DNA of 64,000 nucleotides, taken from positions 62,001 through 126,000 of the forward strand of contig NZ_SMRT01000012.1 of assembly GCF_004354045.1 (NCBI RefSeq). The letters are read 5' to 3'. The position numbers and the translations under genes were made by a program. The stretch comes from Paenibacillus piri (GTDB lineage: Bacteria > Bacillota > Bacilli > Paenibacillales > NBRC-103111). The notes under the pieces were generated by a model. The model saw nothing but the letters and a program-made list of their open reading frames with translations, had not been told where the DNA came from and did no database searches. Below are positions 61,039 through 64,000 of this stretch, piece by piece (position 1 is the first letter of the stretch; every line of letters begins with the position of its first letter).

Positions 61039-61701
61039 ATGTTGTTGGAACACGTCAAGCACGAGGAACAGTTTTTGAATGCCTTGATTGAAGGGATCGC
61101 CGCACAGTTTGGAGACAAATGCGAAGTGGTGCTGCATGATTTGACCGAAAACTATGACAGCACAATCATTGCCATCAAAAATAATCATATTACAGGCCGG
61201 CGGATTGGAGACTGCGGAAGCAATCTTGGACTGGAAGTGCTTCGGGGAACGGTGAAGGACGGTGACCGCTATAATTATATTACCCAGACTAAGGATGGGA
61301 AGGTGCTGAGATCTTCATCCATCTATATAAAAAACAGCAAGGGCGAAACAATCGGCGCCATATGCATTAACCTGGACATTTCAGATTTCATTATGGCGGA
61401 GAATACGATTAAGTCGATAACGATGCGAAATACGACGGATCAAATAGATGAAGTATTCGTCAAGGATGTGAATGAGCTCCTGGACTTCCTGCTTCAGGAA
61501 TGCCAGAATGAGATCGGCAAGCCGGTTACCCATATGAGTAAGGATGAGAAAATTAAGGCGCTTGAATATTTGGATAAAAAAGGGGCGTTCTTAATTAAAA
61601 AAGCCGGGGACAAGGTTTGCAAATATTTCGATATCTCCAAATTTACGCTCTACAACTATTTGGAAGACATACGAAGCTCTACGAATACGAATTCCTTATA
61701 A
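61039..61701 (+). CDS. YheO-like PAS/HTH transcriptional regulator
   Basis: 220 residues. N-terminal YheO-like PAS domain (~20-130: GDKCEVVLHDLTENYDSTII, GETIGAICINLDISDFIMAE) and a C-terminal HTH (~165-215: GAFLIKKAGDKVCKYFDISK, FTLYNYLEDIR). Members regulate amino-acid or cofactor-related operons. ATG 61039 used; GTG 61036 also possible; no clear ribosome site. First gene of a set with Dpp-type ATPases and an amidohydrolase. Confidence 0.83.
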   Translation: MLLEHVKHEEQFLNALIEGIAAQFGDKCEVVLHDLTENYDSTIIAIKNNHITGRRIGDCGSNLGLEVLRGTVKDGDRYNYITQTKDGKVLRSSSIYIKNSKGETIGAICINLDISDFIMAENTIKSITMRNTTDQIDEVFVKDVNELLDFLLQECQNEIGKPVTHMSKDEKIKALEYLDKKGAFLIKKAGDKVCKYFDISKFTLYNYLEDIRSSTNTNSL

Positions 61702-61761
61702 CAGGGCGGCTGGCGTCCGTAAGGCCGCAGCCGCAAGCTTTGATTAAAGCGCAAAAGGATA

Positions 61762-61777
61762 ATGTAAACGCTTTATT
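61762..61777 (+). promoter_or_regulatory. candidate CcpA (cre) site before the Dpp ATPase gene
   Basis: ATGTAAACGCTTTATT matches the cre consensus WTGNAARCGNWWWCAW except at the CA positions. It lies 46 bp upstream of the first ATPase start, so catabolite repression is possible. Confidence 0.4.
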
Positions 61778-61822
61778 TGCAATGCCTTGAAAAGACGATT
61801 GAAAGACGGGGAGTTGAAGACG

Positions 61823-62788
61823 GTGGATAAGCCCCTTTTAACGATTGAAAATTTAAAAACTTACTTTGATACCGCCAAAGGGGAAGTGCATGCTGTAGAC
61901 GGCATCGACTTAAAGGTTTACCCCAAGCAGATTGTATGTATCGTCGGCGAATCCGGCTGCGGGAAAAGCATGACGTCATTATCCGTTATGGGCCTCGTAC
62001 CGAAACCGGGCGGCCGCATTGCCGACGGGGCAATCTGGTTCGAAGGAAAAAATCTGGTCGAGTTAACCGAGGAAGAGATGTCTTCGATTCGGGGAAATGA
62101 GATTTCGATGATTTTTCAGGAGCCTATGACTTCGCTGAATCCTGTCCTTACTATCGGCGACCAGATGTCGGAAGTGCTGCTGCGGCACCGCAAGATAACG
62201 AAGAAGAAAGCGATGGAATTGGTCGTCGAAATTCTCCAGTTTGTCGGGGTCGCCCGGGCGGACGAGATCATCCATGATTATCCCCACCGGTTTTCCGGCG
62301 GTATGCGCCAGCGGGTAATGATCGGTATGGCGATGCTCTGTCAACCGAAGCTGCTTATCGCCGATGAGCCCACCACAGCGCTTGATGTAACGATTCAGGC
62401 TCAAGTGCTGGACTTGATGAAACGGATGAGCGAACAATTTGACACATCCGTCATCATGATCACACATGATTTAGGCGTTGTGGCGGAGGTGGCGGATCAC
62501 GTCGTCGTCATGTATGCAGGCCAGGTTGTGGAGAATGCATCGGCCGACTCTCTTTTTGAAGAAGCGCTGCATCCGTATACGAGAGCACTGCTGAAATCGA
62601 TCCCGTCGATTGACGAGGTGAAGGATGTGCTTTACGCCATTCCGGGTACGGTGCCGGACGCTGCGAATTATCCGCCGGGCTGCCGCTTTGCGGACCGCTG
62701 CGATATCGCACAGCCTTCCTGCAGGGAGAAGCTGCCGGATTTGCGGGAAATAAGGCCCGGACATTTGGCCCGCTGCGATCTCATTTAA
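61823..62788 (+). CDS. oligopeptide/dipeptide ABC transporter ATPase, DppD/OppD-like
   Basis: 321 residues. Walker A GESGCGKSM (~38-46), signature FSGGMRQRVMIGMAM, Walker B LLIADEPTTALD, and the C-terminal Cys cluster of Opp/Dpp ATPases (PPGCRFADRCDIAQPSC). GTG 61823 chosen, 10 nt after GGGGAG. It works with the next gene's product; permease and binding protein genes are not in the window. Confidence 0.9.
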   Translation: MDKPLLTIENLKTYFDTAKGEVHAVDGIDLKVYPKQIVCIVGESGCGKSMTSLSVMGLVPKPGGRIADGAIWFEGKNLVELTEEEMSSIRGNEISMIFQEPMTSLNPVLTIGDQMSEVLLRHRKITKKKAMELVVEILQFVGVARADEIIHDYPHRFSGGMRQRVMIGMAMLCQPKLLIADEPTTALDVTIQAQVLDLMKRMSEQFDTSVIMITHDLGVVAEVADHVVVMYAGQVVENASADSLFEEALHPYTRALLKSIPSIDEVKDVLYAIPGTVPDAANYPPGCRFADRCDIAQPSCREKLPDLREIRPGHLARCDLI

Positions 62789-62824
62789 ATCTAAAGACCA
62801 CTTTTTCAGAAGGGGTGAACAATC

Positions 62825-63805
62825 ATGCGGGAGCCGTTATTGGAGGTATCCGGCCTTAAAAAATATTTTCCTATCCAAGCCGGGCTGCTCCGTAGAACGA
62901 TAGGATATGTAAAAGCGATAGACGATGTTTCCTTCCAGCTGGGCAAAGGCGAAACCTTGGGCATTGTAGGCGAATCCGGCTGCGGGAAATCGACGTTGGG
63001 GCGCATGATCATGCGCGTTCTCGAGCCGTCGGAAGGAAGTATAATTTTTGACGACCAAGACCTGACCCGTCTGCGCGGACAGAAGCTTCGCGCCCAAAGG
63101 CAGAAGTTTCAGATGGTGTTCCAGGACCCGTACGCTTCTTTGAATCCGAAGATGAAGGTTGCGGATATTTTGGCCGAGCCGTTAATCGTCAATGGACTGA
63201 TGGACAGGAAAGAGGCGGCCGGTCAGGTTGGACAGCTATTGAAGCGCGTCGGACTGCGGGAAGGCGATGCGCAGAAGTACCCCCATGAATTTTCCGGGGG
63301 GCAGCGTCAACGGGTAGGGATAGCGCGTGCGTTGTCGCTAAGCCCCAAGCTGATCGTGGCGGACGAAGCGGTATCTGCATTGGACGTTTCCATCCAGGCG
63401 CAAATCCTTAATCTGATGATGGACTTGAAAAAGGACTTTGACCTTTCCTACATGTTTATTTCCCATAATCTGGCCGTCGTTCGCCATATTAGCGACCGGG
63501 TCGGCGTTATGTACTTGGGACATATGGTGGAAATCGGAGAAAAGACAAGCTTGTTCCAATCTCCGCTGCATCCGTATACGCAGGCGCTGCTTTCTTCCTC
63601 GCCTGTTGCGAAAAGAGACTCGGAGCGTAAAAAAATTATTTTGCAGGGAGAAGTCCCGAGTCCTGCAAACCCGCCTTCAGGCTGCCCGTTTCATACCCGC
63701 TGCCCGAAGGTGACGGAAAGCTGCAAGTCGATACGCCCCGCTATGCAGGAAGTCGCTCCAGGCCATGCGGTAGCGTGTCATTTATACGAATTCAAAGGAG
63801 AATAG
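62825..63805 (+). CDS. oligopeptide/dipeptide ABC transporter ATPase, DppF/OppF-like
   Basis: 326 residues. Walker A GESGCGKST (~52-60), signature FSGGQRQRVGIARAL, Walker B IVADEAVSALDVS, C-terminal Cys motif PSGCPFHTRCPKVTESC. AAGGGG is 9 nt upstream. The partner of the preceding ATPase. Confidence 0.92.
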   Translation: MREPLLEVSGLKKYFPIQAGLLRRTIGYVKAIDDVSFQLGKGETLGIVGESGCGKSTLGRMIMRVLEPSEGSIIFDDQDLTRLRGQKLRAQRQKFQMVFQDPYASLNPKMKVADILAEPLIVNGLMDRKEAAGQVGQLLKRVGLREGDAQKYPHEFSGGQRQRVGIARALSLSPKLIVADEAVSALDVSIQAQILNLMMDLKKDFDLSYMFISHNLAVVRHISDRVGVMYLGHMVEIGEKTSLFQSPLHPYTQALLSSSPVAKRDSERKKIILQGEVPSPANPPSGCPFHTRCPKVTESCKSIRPAMQEVAPGHAVACHLYEFKGE

Positions 63806-63807
63806 CG

Positions 63808-64000
63808 ATGAATGAAGCGATCGCAGTACAAGTGCTGGATCCGGCCATTGGCCAAACGTATACCGCGCAGCTCGTAAAGAGCGGATCAGGCTACGCAATC
63901 AATCGTACTCCGAACGGAGAGCTGACGGAAAAGCCGCAGCTGTTTTTAAGTCCCGGATGGATTGATTTGCATGCTCACGTCTATGACGGAGTTACCAGCT
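63808..64000 (+). CDS. amidohydrolase/deacetylase family metallohydrolase, N-terminal part
   Basis: 64 residues before the window ends. The metal-binding start PGWIDLHAHVYDG with its HxH is diagnostic; the style resembles the EF_0837/AHA_3915-type amidohydrolases. AAGGAG is 7 nt upstream, and the ATG is 2 bp after the ATPase stop. With the transporter it may process an imported acylated or cyclic amino-acid derivative. Confidence 0.8.
   Translation, partial: MNEAIAVQVLDPAIGQTYTAQLVKSGSGYAINRTPNGELTEKPQLFLSPGWIDLHAHVYDGVTS

Noticed and set aside
60858..61091. 77-codon Lys/Ile/Asn-rich frame before the YheO-like gene
   Set aside because: Product of the AT-rich island; no ribosome site, and it overlaps the true gene start.

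Overview
The window looks like chromosome from a spore-former-type, mid-GC Firmicute of the Paenibacillaceae (Paenibacillus/Cohnella-like). The evidence is strong AGGAGG-type ribosome binding sites with many GTG/TTG starts, lipoboxes and Gram-positive-style sensor kinases, a squalene-hopene cyclase, an AadK-type adenylyltransferase, and B. subtilis-like sigma-A, MerR and PhoP signals. This assignment rests on gene content only. I saw no tRNA, rRNA, CRISPR array, transposase or prophage gene.

Layout. 1-9 kb: an AraC regulator tail; a reverse-strand MerR/membrane protein/hydrolase operon driven by a 19-bp-spacer MerR promoter; remnants of an ArsR regulator; a small HTH/PH-like pair; a Bcr/CflA efflux pump; and an ECF41 sigma factor fused to a SnoaL-like domain, overlapping an FAD oxidoreductase that carries a near-ideal ECF41 promoter. 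8.7-17.6 kb: squalene-hopene cyclase, a giant hybrid kinase with two kinase heads, an Ig/cadherin-like secreted protein, an AraC regulator and a VOC protein. 17.6-18.1 kb: a glycerophosphodiesterase gene collapsed across an 18-C homopolymer, and a TetR tail.

18.1-30.2 kb is the centrepiece: a complete carbon-phosphorus lyase locus behind a four-repeat PhoP-box-like array. Its order is PHP-type cyclic-phosphate phosphodiesterase (PhnPP-like), hexapeptide acyltransferase, phnF, phnG, phnH, phnI, phnJ, phnK, phnM, phnL, then the transporter phnD-phnC-phnE-phnE. PhnD/C/E import phosphonate; PhnG-L with PhnM build and cleave ribosyl-phosphonate triphosphate; the PHP protein would open the cyclic ribose phosphate. 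An inserted hairpin-rich repeat sits exactly on the phnD stop codon, and a second, inverted copy lies 23 kb away behind another binding-protein gene. The hairpins co-vary, and the sites fit an IS200/IS605- or IscB-linked (HEARO/omega-RNA-like) solo element.

30-44 kb: VanR/VanS/VanY-like module, LysR-controlled quinone reductase and FMN reductase, arylamine N-acetyltransferase, EamA transporter divergent from a MocR regulator, TetR/MFS pair, a Phd/RelE toxin-antitoxin pair, catalase, and an aminoglycoside adenylyltransferase.

44.8-55.2 kb: an unusual apparent operon with two sugar-type ABC permeases, an HlyD-like adaptor, a MacB/FtsX-like membrane protein, a solute-binding lipoprotein, a 710-residue repeat-containing secreted protein, and an OmpR-type response regulator/kinase pair. 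It has no ATPase. Perfect 11-bp tandem repeats, the form expected for an OmpR/PhoB-family site, lie just upstream of the first gene. This is my best candidate for an undescribed system.

55.2-64 kb: MarR/hydrolase operon, FMN reductase, a 201-bp foldback element, LysR, an orphan response regulator with a BTAD domain followed by a structured RNA-like segment, and the start of a YheO-like regulator/Dpp-type ABC/amidohydrolase operon that runs off the end.

Caution: two homopolymer tracts (20 G, 18 C) and several single-base frameshifts suggest that parts of the sequence may be draft-quality.
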